DNA from: Paracidovorax avenae
GTDB taxonomy: Bacteria; Pseudomonadota; Gammaproteobacteria; Burkholderiales; Burkholderiaceae_C
Length of the DNA stretch: 64,000 bases
Direction of reading: 5' to 3'
NCBI RefSeq assembly: GCF_040892545.1
Contig: NZ_CP156079.1
Coordinates: 2,081,501-2,145,500, forward strand
Below the pieces are notes generated by a model. The model was not told the origin of the DNA, searched no databases, and saw nothing but the letters and a program-made list of their open reading frames with translations. Below, in pieces: positions 50,635 to 58,786 of this stretch (the first letter of the stretch is position 1; each line of letters begins with the position of its first letter). The position numbers were made by a program, and so were the translations under genes.

Positions 50635-51998
50635 AGCGTCAACTTCTTGCCGGCCGCTTCGGGCCGGACGATCTCTTCGACGTGACGGCAGGCGCCGACG
50701 AGCAGAGAACCTATCTGCAGCTGGTCGCCGGCGAAAAGTCCTTGGATCACGGCATCGGAGGCGCGCTGATCAGTCTGAAGAAGATTGGGGTGTTCCCCTC
50801 GGAGATAGGTATCGATCTGCTCGTGCTGGCTGCCCACGTCCACGCGGCGGACACGCGCATCTCGCGTGCCGAACAATCGCAGGACTCGTGGACACGCGAG
50901 ATGCGTTTGGTGGTTCCAGTCAGCGATCCGGCGCGGTGGAACGGGGCGGGACCAACCCTCAAGAAGGCGCTGGACTTCTTGACGGGTGATCGCTGGACGA
51001 TCGGGTTCAGGGCGCGTCCTGCCAGGTTCGCCGCGATTGCGCAGGCCGCCCCGCCCACGCTGATCACCCAACCGTTCGACTCACTCAGCCTGTTCTCTGG
51101 CGGGCTGGACAGTCTGATCGGTGCCATTGATTTGCTTGAGGGTGGCGCGACGCCGCTGCTGGTCAGCCACTTCGGGGAGGGCGCGACGAGCGACGCTCAG
51201 GGAAAGCTGTTCGCAGGCTTGAAGAAGCACTACAGCAGGTCTTCTTTCGAGCGGCTTCGGGTGGGAATGACGTTTGACGACGGCCTGGTCGAGGGCGTCG
51301 GCTCCGAGAACAGCACCCGCGGCAGATCGTTCCTGTTTTTCGCTCTGGGCGTCTTCGCCGGTACTGGACTGGGAAGGCACTTCACGCTTCGTGTCCCGGA
51401 GAACGGATTGATCGCGCTGAATGTGCCGTTGGACCCGCTGCGGCTGGGATCGAACAGTACGCGCACTACGCATCCGTACTACATGGCCAGATGGAACGAC
51501 CTGCTCGCCGCGCTCGGCATCGACGGCGAGGTCCGCAACCCCTATTGGGACAAGACGAAGGGTGAGATGGCCGCGGCATGCCGCGAGCCTGCTCTGCTGA
51601 AGAAGTTGGCTGCGGATTCTCTGTCGTGTTCGTCGCCCACCAAGGGACGATGGCAGGGGCTCGGTATCGAGCATTGCGGCTATTGCTTGCCCTGCCTGAT
51701 CCGTCGAGCCTCGCTCGTGGCGGCATGGGGCGCTGGCAATGACGCGACGACGTACACCGTGCAGGATTTGCATGCCCAGCCGCTGGACACGCGCGAGTCG
51801 ACAGGGAAACAAGTCAGGTCCTTCCAGTACGCGATAGAGCGCTTGAAGGGCAAGCCTCAGCTCGCAGACCTTCTGATCCATAAGCCAGGCTCTCTCGCCG
51901 ACGAAGCAGCTCACCTCGACGCGCTTGCCGATGTTTACCGTCGCGGGCTGGGCGAGGTGGCGCGGTTGATCGATCGCGTCGAGGCGAGACCGAGCTGA
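50631..51998 (+). CDS. qatC: QueC-like PP-loop enzyme QatC
   Basis: This 455-residue protein has the ATP-pyrophosphatase loop SGGLDS at 156-161 and a C-terminal zinc-type cluster Cys333, Cys349, Cys352, Cys355 (EHCGYCLPC), as in QueC (7-cyano-7-deazaguanine synthase). The ~150-residue N-terminal extension and overall divergence separate it from housekeeping QueC. In Qat systems QatC is thought to modify a partner protein or nucleic acid with a 7-deazaguanine-like chemistry or related nitrile/amide chemistry. No other queuosine genes lie nearby, supporting a defence role. Confidence 0.85.
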   Translation: MKRQLLAGRFGPDDLFDVTAGADEQRTYLQLVAGEKSLDHGIGGALISLKKIGVFPSEIGIDLLVLAAHVHAADTRISRAEQSQDSWTREMRLVVPVSDPARWNGAGPTLKKALDFLTGDRWTIGFRARPARFAAIAQAAPPTLITQPFDSLSLFSGGLDSLIGAIDLLEGGATPLLVSHFGEGATSDAQGKLFAGLKKHYSRSSFERLRVGMTFDDGLVEGVGSENSTRGRSFLFFALGVFAGTGLGRHFTLRVPENGLIALNVPLDPLRLGSNSTRTTHPYYMARWNDLLAALGIDGEVRNPYWDKTKGEMAAACREPALLKKLAADSLSCSSPTKGRWQGLGIEHCGYCLPCLIRRASLVAAWGAGNDATTYTVQDLHAQPLDTRESTGKQVRSFQYAIERLKGKPQLADLLIHKPGSLADEAAHLDALADVYRRGLGEVARLIDRVEARPS

Positions 51999-52011
51999 TC
52001 CGGCAGTGAAC

Positions 52012-52761
52012 ATGATCGATCCTAACGGTCTGGTGGACCTCCACTGCCACCTCGATCTGTACCCGGACCATGCTGCGGCGGTCCGGGAGGCCGACGCGGC
52101 GGGGGTGTTCACGCTAGCGGTGACGACGACGCCTCGTGCTTGGCCGCGCAACCACGAGCTGGCCCAGCGAACCAAGCACGTCCGCGCCGCGCTTGGGTTG
52201 CACCCTCAGCTGGTGGCGGAGCGTGAGAGTGAGGTTGATCTATGGGATCAGTACCTTTCGGAGACGCGATACGTCGGTGAGGTCGGCCTGGACGCGGGGC
52301 CGCGCTTTTTCAAATCACTCGACGCGCAGAAGCGAGTTTTCCAGCACGTCCTGCGACGCTGCGCTGAGGCTGGAGACAAGATCATCACGGTCCACAGCAT
52401 TCGATCCGCGAAGGCTGTGCTCGACCATATCGAGGCGCATCTGCCGCCAGGCCGGGGCAAGGTCGTCCTTCACTGGTTCACTGGCACGAAGAGCGAAGCT
52501 AAACGCGCCCTGGACCTCGGCTGCTTCTTCTCGATCAACGCGGGAATGCTGGAAAATGAGAGGCACGCTCCGATGGTGCAGGTGATCCCGTTGGATCGAA
52601 TGCTGACGGAAACCGACGGCCCCTTTACTCGCACGGGCGAGAGGCCTTCGCAGCCGGCCGATGTGACGGTCGTCGTGGAAGCTCTGGGCCGCCTGCATGG
52701 CCTGCCAGCAGCGGACGTGGCACATATCGTTCGAGACAACTTGCGCGCGTTGCTGGGGTAG
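52012..52761 (+). CDS. qatD: TatD-like metal-dependent DNase QatD
   Basis: From ATG 52012 the protein has 249 residues; a GTG two codons earlier is possible. All TatD metal ligands are visible: HCH (His11, His13) at the start, Glu90 (YVGEVGLD), His128 (TVHSI), His154 (VLHWFTG) and Asp202 (TETDGPF). TatD enzymes are amidohydrolase-fold nucleases. It is the last gene of the qatABCD set, 13 bases after qatC. A 220-bp gap separates it from the Gabija-like pair. Confidence 0.87.
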   Translation: MIDPNGLVDLHCHLDLYPDHAAAVREADAAGVFTLAVTTTPRAWPRNHELAQRTKHVRAALGLHPQLVAERESEVDLWDQYLSETRYVGEVGLDAGPRFFKSLDAQKRVFQHVLRRCAEAGDKIITVHSIRSAKAVLDHIEAHLPPGRGKVVLHWFTGTKSEAKRALDLGCFFSINAGMLENERHAPMVQVIPLDRMLTETDGPFTRTGERPSQPADVTVVVEALGRLHGLPAADVAHIVRDNLRALLG

Positions 52762-52829
52762 TACTTCCCGCTAGGGTGGAGGGGGCACTCAGGCGAACTG
52801 GTGGCGGCTAAGTCGGCCGAGCTTCATAG

Positions 52830-52985
52830 ACTGGCGCCTTCAGATTCCTCCATTGGGATGCGACGACGTTGGGCCTGCTGAGGGTGACCGAGTCCGGCTA
52901 TCTGATCCGCGAGGTCACGGCGCGACGCGTTGCAGAGGGCACACAGGCAATACAGGGCGATTACGAAGGCTCGGGAGCGACATGA
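52830..52985 (+). other. Short open frame between qatD and gajA, possible gene remnant
   Basis: An open frame without a convincing start runs from a TAG at about 52827 to a TGA overlapping the gajA ATG (ATGA at 52982-52985). It encodes LGLLRVTESGYLIREVTARR and continues for about 18 residues, and reads like the tail of a lost or frameshifted upstream gene. A tiny leader protein is the alternative. I see no other gene in 52762-52981. Confidence 0.3.
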
Positions 52986-54778
52986 AACTCACGCGGATAT
53001 ACATCAGCAATTTCCGGAACTTCCGAGAGGTCGACGCGGCTCTGGATGGCAACGTCGTCATCGTCGGTGAGAACCGGGTCGGCAAAAGTAACTTGCTCTA
53101 CGCGTTGCGGCTCATCTTCGATCCCAGCCTGCCCGACAGCGCCCGACAACTCGGTCAGGGGGATTTCTGGGATGGACTGGGCGAGCCGCTCGAAAGCGAG
53201 AAGATCACCGTGTTCGTGGAGCTGCAGGCGTTCGAGGACGACCTAGACCTGCTGGCGCAGCTTACCGACTTTCGTCTCGACGACGATCCCGACACGGTGC
53301 GGCTCAGCTATGAGTTTCGTCCGGTCCCGGGACTAGAGGGCTTTCCCCAATCGGACGACGACTACGAGTTCCTGTGCTTCGGTGGGGAGAGCGAGGCAAA
53401 GCGCTTCGGCCACGAGTTACGCCGTCGCATTGCGATGGATGTGCTGCCTGCGCTGCGCGACGCGGAGGGGGACCTTGCGGTGTGGCGCCGATCGCCCCTG
53501 CGTCCCTTGCTCGAGCGTGCCTTCGCCAGCGTGCCGGTGGCCGACCTAAACGAGGTTCGCGATGCTGTGCATGCCGCGACCCGCGAGCTGGCGCAGTTCC
53601 CCTCCGTGCGCGGTCTTGAGCAGGCGTTGCGTGAGCTGTTCGCGTCGATGAGCGGCCCCAAGCAAGACATTCAGCCGAGCCTCGGCTTTGGCACCACGGA
53701 TGTGCGGCGACTGCTGCGCAATCTGCGCCTCCTGATCGACGACGGACTGCGTACGATCAGCGAAGCGAGCCTGGGCTCGGCCAATGTGGCCTTTCTGACA
53801 CTGAAGGCTTTGGAACTGAAGCAGTTGATGGACGAGAACCGGCGCGATCACTCCCTCCTGTCGATCGAAGAGCCTGAGGCTCATCTGCATCCGCATTTGC
53901 AGCGCTCTGTCTACCGGAACTTGTTCGAGGGCCTCGCGGGCGAGGAGGGAGGACGGCCGCTGTCGCTGCTGCTGACTACCCATTCGCCGCATATCGCGAG
54001 CGTGGCGCCGCTGCGCTCGCTGGTCTTGTTGCGAGGTGCAGCCAACAGCGGCTCCATTGCAAGCTCGGCGGCGGCGATCGACCTTTCCGAGGAAGAAGAA
54101 GAGGACCTTGAGCGTTACCTCGATGTGACGCGTGCGGAGATGCTTTTCGCCAGGGGAATCCTCCTCGTCGAAGGGGATGCGGAGAAGTTCCTGTTGCCCG
54201 TATTCGCCGCTTCGCTAGGGCATGACTTCGACCACTTGGGCATCACCGTGTGCTCTGTGTCAGGAACCAACTTCAAGCCCTATGCGAAGTTCCTGACGGC
54301 GCTGGGCATCCCCTTCGCGATCCTGACCGACTGGGATCCTCGCGCTGGACGGCAGCCGCTGGGTCGCAACCGAAGCCTCAATCTCGTCCGTGCTATCGAA
54401 CGGCAGCGCACTGGCTCTGATCCGGCGGCGCTAATTGCCGAGTTGCGCGCCATCGCGGATGGTCATCGGTTCGGGGTCAGGTGTGCCGCGTACGGCGTGT
54501 TCACCAATGAAGACACGCTGGAGGTCGACTTGTTCGACGGCGATTTCATAGAGCCGATCATCGAGACCCTGAGGGAGCACAACCTTAGCGATGAACGGCA
54601 GGCCTGGGTGGATGAGTGGGAGGAAGACCCAGACACGCTCGATGCGGAGAACTACCTCAAGATCATCGACGCTGTCGGCAAGGGTAGGTTTGCGCAGAGG
54701 CTGGCGTCGAGGGTCGACGGCCTCGCGCCGCCCGCCTACGTCGCGGACGCCATCGCGCATGTGGTCCAGCGTGTCTGA
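52982..54778 (+). CDS. gajA: Gabija-like GajA: OLD-family ATPase/TOPRIM nuclease
   Basis: From ATG 52982 (GGGAG upstream) the protein has 598 residues. The N-terminal ABC/SMC-like ATPase has Walker A GENRVGKSN (29-37; the usual GxNGxGKS has Arg-Val here), Walker B LLSIEEPEAHLHPH and an H-loop TTHSPHI. The C-terminal TOPRIM domain shows ILLVEGDAEKFLLP (catalytic Glu) and AILTDWDP (DxD). OLD proteins next to UvrD-like helicases are class-2 OLD nucleases, the GajA component of the Gabija defence system, which nicks DNA when nucleotides fall. Length matches GajA. The partner gene overlaps its 3' end. Confidence 0.85.
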   Translation: MKLTRIYISNFRNFREVDAALDGNVVIVGENRVGKSNLLYALRLIFDPSLPDSARQLGQGDFWDGLGEPLESEKITVFVELQAFEDDLDLLAQLTDFRLDDDPDTVRLSYEFRPVPGLEGFPQSDDDYEFLCFGGESEAKRFGHELRRRIAMDVLPALRDAEGDLAVWRRSPLRPLLERAFASVPVADLNEVRDAVHAATRELAQFPSVRGLEQALRELFASMSGPKQDIQPSLGFGTTDVRRLLRNLRLLIDDGLRTISEASLGSANVAFLTLKALELKQLMDENRRDHSLLSIEEPEAHLHPHLQRSVYRNLFEGLAGEEGGRPLSLLLTTHSPHIASVAPLRSLVLLRGAANSGSIASSAAAIDLSEEEEEDLERYLDVTRAEMLFARGILLVEGDAEKFLLPVFAASLGHDFDHLGITVCSVSGTNFKPYAKFLTALGIPFAILTDWDPRAGRQPLGRNRSLNLVRAIERQRTGSDPAALIAELRAIADGHRFGVRCAAYGVFTNEDTLEVDLFDGDFIEPIIETLREHNLSDERQAWVDEWEEDPDTLDAENYLKIIDAVGKGRFAQRLASRVDGLAPPAYVADAIAHVVQRV

Positions 54779-56558
54779 CCGAGCCGCCTATCTGAGCGCC
54801 GCAGACCAACTGCGGGGCAACCCAGGGCAATTGGAGGCCTACGATTCCCGTGGCCATTGTGTCGTGCTGGCAGGTCCCGGGAGCGGGAAAACCAAGACGC
54901 TCACAGCGAAGATGGCCCGCTTGCTTTCGGAGGACGTTCGGGCACCGCGGGGCGTGGCCTGCATCACCTACAACAACGAATGCGCGCGTGAACTTGAGGA
55001 CCGCCTCGCTGCCTTGGGCGTGCAGGCGGGCAGCCGAGTCTTCATTGGCACGGTGCATTCGTTCTCGCTCACACAAATTGTCTTGCCCTACGCCAAGGTC
55101 GCTGGCCTGGAGTTGCCTGAGGGCTTCGGCGTGGCTACGCGCGCCGAGTGCCAGGTCGCCCTTGCGGCAGCGCTGGCGCGCACGATCGATCGATCGGCCA
55201 ATCCGCAGGACTGGGTGTTCCGGGTCGCTGAATACCGCCGCACGCATCTCAATCGCGACAGCGCGCAGTGGCGCGACTCCGATCCGTCACTGGCCCGTCT
55301 TGCTGAGGCCTACGAAGCCGAACTGCGCCAGCGCAGCCTCATCGACTTCGATGACATGCCGCTGCTGGCGGTGCGCGCGCTGCGTGCCCATCAATGGCTG
55401 CAGCGCGCCTTGCTCGCCAAGTATCCAGTGCTCGTCGTCGACGAGTACCAGGATCTGGGCCGGGCGCTACACCGCATGGTGATGGGCTTGTGCTTCAGCA
55501 CCGGCATGCGGCTGTTTGCCGTGGGCGACGTGGATCAGTCGATCTACGGCTTCAATGGCGCCCGGCCGGATCTGTTGCGCCAGTTGTCCGAGAGGGAGGA
55601 TGTGCAGACAGTGCGACTGCGGCTGAATTACCGCAGCGGCAACCGGATCGTTGCGGCATCGCGGGTGGCGCTTGGGGAGGCCCGAGACTACGAGGCTGCC
55701 GACGCGCAAGCGCAAAGCATGGTGTTCATCCACCCGATGGTGGGGGCTGCAGATCACCAAGCGGCGCGCATGGTCGCTGACCTGCTTCCCCAAGCGCTGG
55801 ACCGTCATCCGGGGCTCGGCCTTCGCGATGTTGCCGTGCTCTACCCGGCGGCATGGATCGGCGATGCGGTCGCCAGGGCGGCGCGGGCAGCGGACGTCGC
55901 GTTCGTGCGGACCGACGTGAATGCCTTGTACCCGCGCGCCAGCCGCCTCATGCAGTGGCTGGAGAGCTGTGCACGCTGGTGCTGTGGCGGGTGGCGAACG
56001 GGTGACCCGCGCTTCTCGCGCCTAGTGGCAGAGGGCAGGCGCCTGTTCACGCAGGTCCTGCTCAGCGACAACCACCTGATCGACTTCCACCGCCGACTGC
56101 TGGCCGCGCTTTGGGGCAGCAGGGATTCCGTCATGAACCTGAATCTCTGGCTCCAAGGGCTGCGTCGTCAGGTGATCGATCCGCTTGGCTCAGGGTGCGC
56201 TGCGCTGCGCGACGAGATGGAAGTATTCGAAGCGTTTGCGGCGCGCGTCGCGCCCGGCGAGAGCCACGCCGACATGGTGCTGGGCGAACTGGCTGGCGAT
56301 GGCGAGCATCTTGACCGCCTGACCCTGTCCACGCTGCACAGTGCGAAAGGCAAGGAGTTCGGCATAGTGTTCATGTTCGGAATGGACGATGGCAGCCTGC
56401 CGCGCCGTAACGCCGGGATGGGGCAACTCGCAGAAGGCCGTCGCCTGTTCTACGTGGGCTTCACACGCGCCAAGTTCGAGGTGCATCTGGTCCATGCGGC
56501 GGGGCGCGCATCGCCATTCGTCGCTGAGATCGAACGACACTTGGTTGAGGTAGGCTGA
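54759..56558 (+). CDS. gajB: Gabija-like GajB: UvrD/PcrA-type helicase
   Basis: This 599-residue protein starts at ATG 54759 inside gajA; GTG 54771 is equally possible. All SF1A motifs are present: AGPGSGKTKTL (I), YNNECARELEDRL (Ia), VVDEYQDLGR (II), AVGDVDQSIYGFNGA (III), LRLNYRSGNRIV (IV), LSTLHSAKGKEFGIVFMFG (V) and RRLFYVGFTRAK (VI). GajB is the helicase partner that binds GajA complexes. Overlap with gajA by about 20 bases implies coupled translation. It is the last gene before the right att site. Confidence 0.85.
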   Translation: MWSSVSDRAAYLSAADQLRGNPGQLEAYDSRGHCVVLAGPGSGKTKTLTAKMARLLSEDVRAPRGVACITYNNECARELEDRLAALGVQAGSRVFIGTVHSFSLTQIVLPYAKVAGLELPEGFGVATRAECQVALAAALARTIDRSANPQDWVFRVAEYRRTHLNRDSAQWRDSDPSLARLAEAYEAELRQRSLIDFDDMPLLAVRALRAHQWLQRALLAKYPVLVVDEYQDLGRALHRMVMGLCFSTGMRLFAVGDVDQSIYGFNGARPDLLRQLSEREDVQTVRLRLNYRSGNRIVAASRVALGEARDYEAADAQAQSMVFIHPMVGAADHQAARMVADLLPQALDRHPGLGLRDVAVLYPAAWIGDAVARAARAADVAFVRTDVNALYPRASRLMQWLESCARWCCGGWRTGDPRFSRLVAEGRRLFTQVLLSDNHLIDFHRRLLAALWGSRDSVMNLNLWLQGLRRQVIDPLGSGCAALRDEMEVFEAFAARVAPGESHADMVLGELAGDGEHLDRLTLSTLHSAKGKEFGIVFMFGMDDGSLPRRNAGMGQLAEGRRLFYVGFTRAKFEVHLVHAAGRASPFVAEIERHLVEVG

Positions 56559-56593
56559 AGCATCAAGCCGCGCCAGCAATAGCGCTCGTTATT

Positions 56594-56612
56594 TGACGGT
56601 AAAAATGACGGT
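56594..56612 (+). promoter_or_regulatory. Paired TGACGGT motifs near the right island end
   Basis: TGACGGT occurs at 56594 and 56606, 12 bp apart, 63 bp before the right core. Identical pairs in the same orientation occur at 41274/41286 and, as TGGCGGT, at 56805/56817. They are likely integrase arm-type sites. Confidence 0.55.
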
Positions 56613-56674
56613 AAAGTACGATGCTCCTACCCCTCAACGCCAGCATTTATGCGGGTTCCCGGCCCTCGGAAACC

Positions 56675-56689
56675 ATCGAGTGGGAGTGA
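56675..56689 (+). repeat. Right attachment-site core (attR)
   Basis: ATCGAGTGGGAGTGA repeats the guaA tail with one synonymous difference. The 12 bases before it also partly match guaA, so this is probably the displaced original 3' end of guaA or of a related guaA. Confidence 0.82.
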
Positions 56690-57031
56690 AATCAGGTCCT
56701 TCGGGGACTATCGCCAGCTATCGAAAAATCGCCGCAACTTGTTGATCTGAAAGGAAACAGGTCGCGGCTTCTATCGGTGGCTATCGCCGGCCAGCACGAC
56801 AGGTTGGCGGTAGCGCTGGCGGTACGAACCGTAGGTCGGATCAAGACCCTCCCGTTTACTATTGAGCCCAAACCGGTCTTTGACGGCAAAACGCTCCCCG
56901 AGTACTTGCAGCAACTGCAGTTCATCGCGGAAATCAGCAGTTGCCTTCGCAGGAGCCGGGGCATGGCCTCCCCGGCAATGCCGGTCCGCGCTGTCCGGGG
57001 TGTGCATCAAGCCGCCGATGTGCGCGCCGTT
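56690..57031 (+). other. Probable left end of a second guaA-type element
   Basis: This 342-bp segment has no convincing gene. CTATCG lies at +19, +29, +82 and +92 from the right core (56708, 56718, 56771, 56781), and TGGCGGT at +116 and +128 (56805, 56817). The +19, +29, +82, +116 and +128 positions equal those of the island's own left end. The remainder up to the ABC transporter stop at 57032 holds nothing I recognise. Confidence 0.55.
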
Positions 57032-58786
57032 TCATTTGACGCGCTGGACTCGCCAGCGCGCAGCGCGTTCTTGGCAATTCCACAGCCGGGCATAGAGCCC
57101 GCTTTGCGCCAACAGTTCGTCGTGTTGTCCCTGTTCGACCAGTCGGCCGCTATCGAGTACCAGGATCTGGTTGGCCGAACGCACGGTAGGCAACCGGTGC
57201 GCGATGACCACCACGGTGCGGTCTTTTGCCAGCGCCGAAAGCGCCTGCTGGATCTCCGCTGCCGACGAGGCATCGACGCTGGCCGTTGCTTCGTCCAGCA
57301 GAAGGATGGGCGCATCCATGAGCAGCGCGCGCGCGATGCTGATGCGCTGGCGCTCGCCGCCCGAGAGTCGGGCGCCGTTCTCGCCCACCGGCGTGTCGTA
57401 GCCCTGCGGTAACCTTGAGATGAAATCGTGCGCACCGGCCTGGCGGGCGGCGGCCTCGGCCTCCAGGCGTGTGGCGTCGGGGCGCCCGAGACGGATGTTG
57501 TCCAGTACGTTGCCCGAGAACAGCACCACGTCCTGGAACACCATCGCCACCTGCCGGTGCAGAGCCTCGCTGCCGATGGCGCGCAGGTCCTGCCCGCCGA
57601 TGCGGATGGCGCCGCGCTCCACGTCCCGCAGCCGCGCGATCAGGTGCACCAGCGTGCTCTTGCCGGCGCCGCTGGGGCCGACCACGGCGGTGACGCTGCC
57701 GGCCGGCAGGGTGCAGGAGATGCCGCGCAGCACCGGCGCGCCAGGCTGGTGGCTGAAGTGCACGTCGTCGAGCACGATCTCGTGCCCGGCCGGCACGGCC
57801 GGCTGCGCGGGCTCCGGCAGGCAGGGCTCGGCCAGCAGCGCGCGCAGCCGCTGCAGTGCGTGGCGCGCGTAGCGCAACTCCAGGAAAGCCAGCCCCACCT
57901 CGAACAGCTGCCGGTACACCGGCAGCGCCAGCACCGCGAACAGCAGCAGCGTGGCGCCGTCCAGGCTCCGTCCCAGGCGCTGGGCGCCGGCCCAGACTGC
58001 CAGCGCGAAGCCGGCCTCCACCGCGAAGCCGAAGGCCACGATCAGCGGCGTGGGCCACAACTCGATGGCCAACGCGCGGCGGCGCATGGCATCGAGCGCG
58101 CGGGCCAGCCGCTCGAACACCAGGCCGCCGCTGTGCCCGCCGAAGGCGCGCACCACGGCGATGCCCTGCACGTAGTCCAGCACCTCCGCCTGGCCCTGCG
58201 CGTTGGCCGCATGCACCTGCACCGCCAGCCGGTCGAGCACCCACTGCGCGAAGGCGAGCACGGCAAAGGCCAGCGGCAGCGTGGCGGCCACCAGCAGACC
58301 CAGCCGCCAGTCCACCGCGATCAGCAGCGCCGAGACCAGCAGCGGCACCAGCAGCCCGCCGAAGAACACGCCCAGGAAGTGGGCCCAGATGTCCTCCACC
58401 ACCTGCAGGTCGCTCACCAGCGCGCCGGCGATGGCCCCGCTGCGCTGGCCCCCGAACCAGCCCAGCGGCAGCTGGCGCAGGTGGTCGGCCAGGCGCAGCC
58501 GGGCTTGGCCCATGGTGGCGTAGGCCCCGGCGAAGGTGGCCGGCATGGCCTGCCGTGCGCAGGCGATGCGCGCGGCCAGGCAGGCCAGCAGGCCGAGCGC
58601 CGCGGCGGCGGTCTGCGCGGTGGGCACCGGCCCCTGCAGCAGCGTGTGCAGCAGCCACCACAGCAGACCGTAGGGCAGCGCGGCGAACACCGCCTCGGCG
58701 GCGGCCCAGGCCAGCCCCTGGCGCAAGCGCAGGTCGGCATGGCCGCCGGCCAGTTCGCGGCCGGCCAGCATCAGGTCGCGCATCAT
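57032..58786 (-). CDS. Exporter-fold ABC half-transporter, YbtQ-like (siderophore uptake)
   Basis: This 584-residue protein starts at 58786 behind AGGAGGA. Residues 1-~330 hold six transmembrane helices. The C-terminal ATPase has Walker A GPSGAGKST (~370-378), the signature LSGGERQRIS (~474) and Walker B ILLLDEATASVD. It is a half-transporter that would pair with the product of the overlapping upstream gene. The pair, together with an RhtX/FptX-type permease and a TonB receptor, resembles the Fe-yersiniabactin importer YbtPQ, which has an exporter fold but works inward. It is the last gene of the operon. Confidence 0.82.
   Translation of the reverse strand: MMRDLMLAGRELAGGHADLRLRQGLAWAAAEAVFAALPYGLLWWLLHTLLQGPVPTAQTAAAALGLLACLAARIACARQAMPATFAGAYATMGQARLRLADHLRQLPLGWFGGQRSGAIAGALVSDLQVVEDIWAHFLGVFFGGLLVPLLVSALLIAVDWRLGLLVAATLPLAFAVLAFAQWVLDRLAVQVHAANAQGQAEVLDYVQGIAVVRAFGGHSGGLVFERLARALDAMRRRALAIELWPTPLIVAFGFAVEAGFALAVWAGAQRLGRSLDGATLLLFAVLALPVYRQLFEVGLAFLELRYARHALQRLRALLAEPCLPEPAQPAVPAGHEIVLDDVHFSHQPGAPVLRGISCTLPAGSVTAVVGPSGAGKSTLVHLIARLRDVERGAIRIGGQDLRAIGSEALHRQVAMVFQDVVLFSGNVLDNIRLGRPDATRLEAEAAARQAGAHDFISRLPQGYDTPVGENGARLSGGERQRISIARALLMDAPILLLDEATASVDASSAAEIQQALSALAKDRTVVVIAHRLPTVRSANQILVLDSGRLVEQGQHDELLAQSGLYARLWNCQERAARWRVQRVK

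Larger units (their letters stand above)
41159..56689 (+). mobile_element. guaA-integrated defence island without integrase
   Basis: This 15.5-kb element is bounded by a 15-bp direct repeat of the guaA tail. It carries ten genes on one strand, every one a nuclease, helicase, NTPase, protease or known defence component. Candidate integrase arm sites (paired TGACGGT, 12 bp apart) lie 116 bp inside the left core (41274, 41286) and 63 bp before the right core (56594, 56606). No tyrosine or serine recombinase, excisionase or relaxase gene is present, so it would have to be moved by enzymes supplied in trans, as in a cis-mobilisable element. Confidence 0.8.

Noticed and set aside
50631..51998. Calling the PP-loop gene housekeeping queC
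   Set aside because: It has a 150-residue N-terminal extension and sits inside an overlapping KAP/QatB/TatD set, the qatC context, with no queuosine genes near.
52853..52981. An N-terminal extension of GajA from an earlier in-frame ATG
   Set aside because: OLD proteins begin a few residues before the strand that leads to Walker A (MKLTRIYISNF fits). GGGAG precedes ATG 52982 and the extension is Arg/Gly filler.
56777..57412. A 211-codon plus-strand frame crossing from the element end into the ABC gene
   Set aside because: Its second half is antisense to a certain ABC transporter. The first ~70 residues match nothing I know, and the region is better explained as a non-coding element end.
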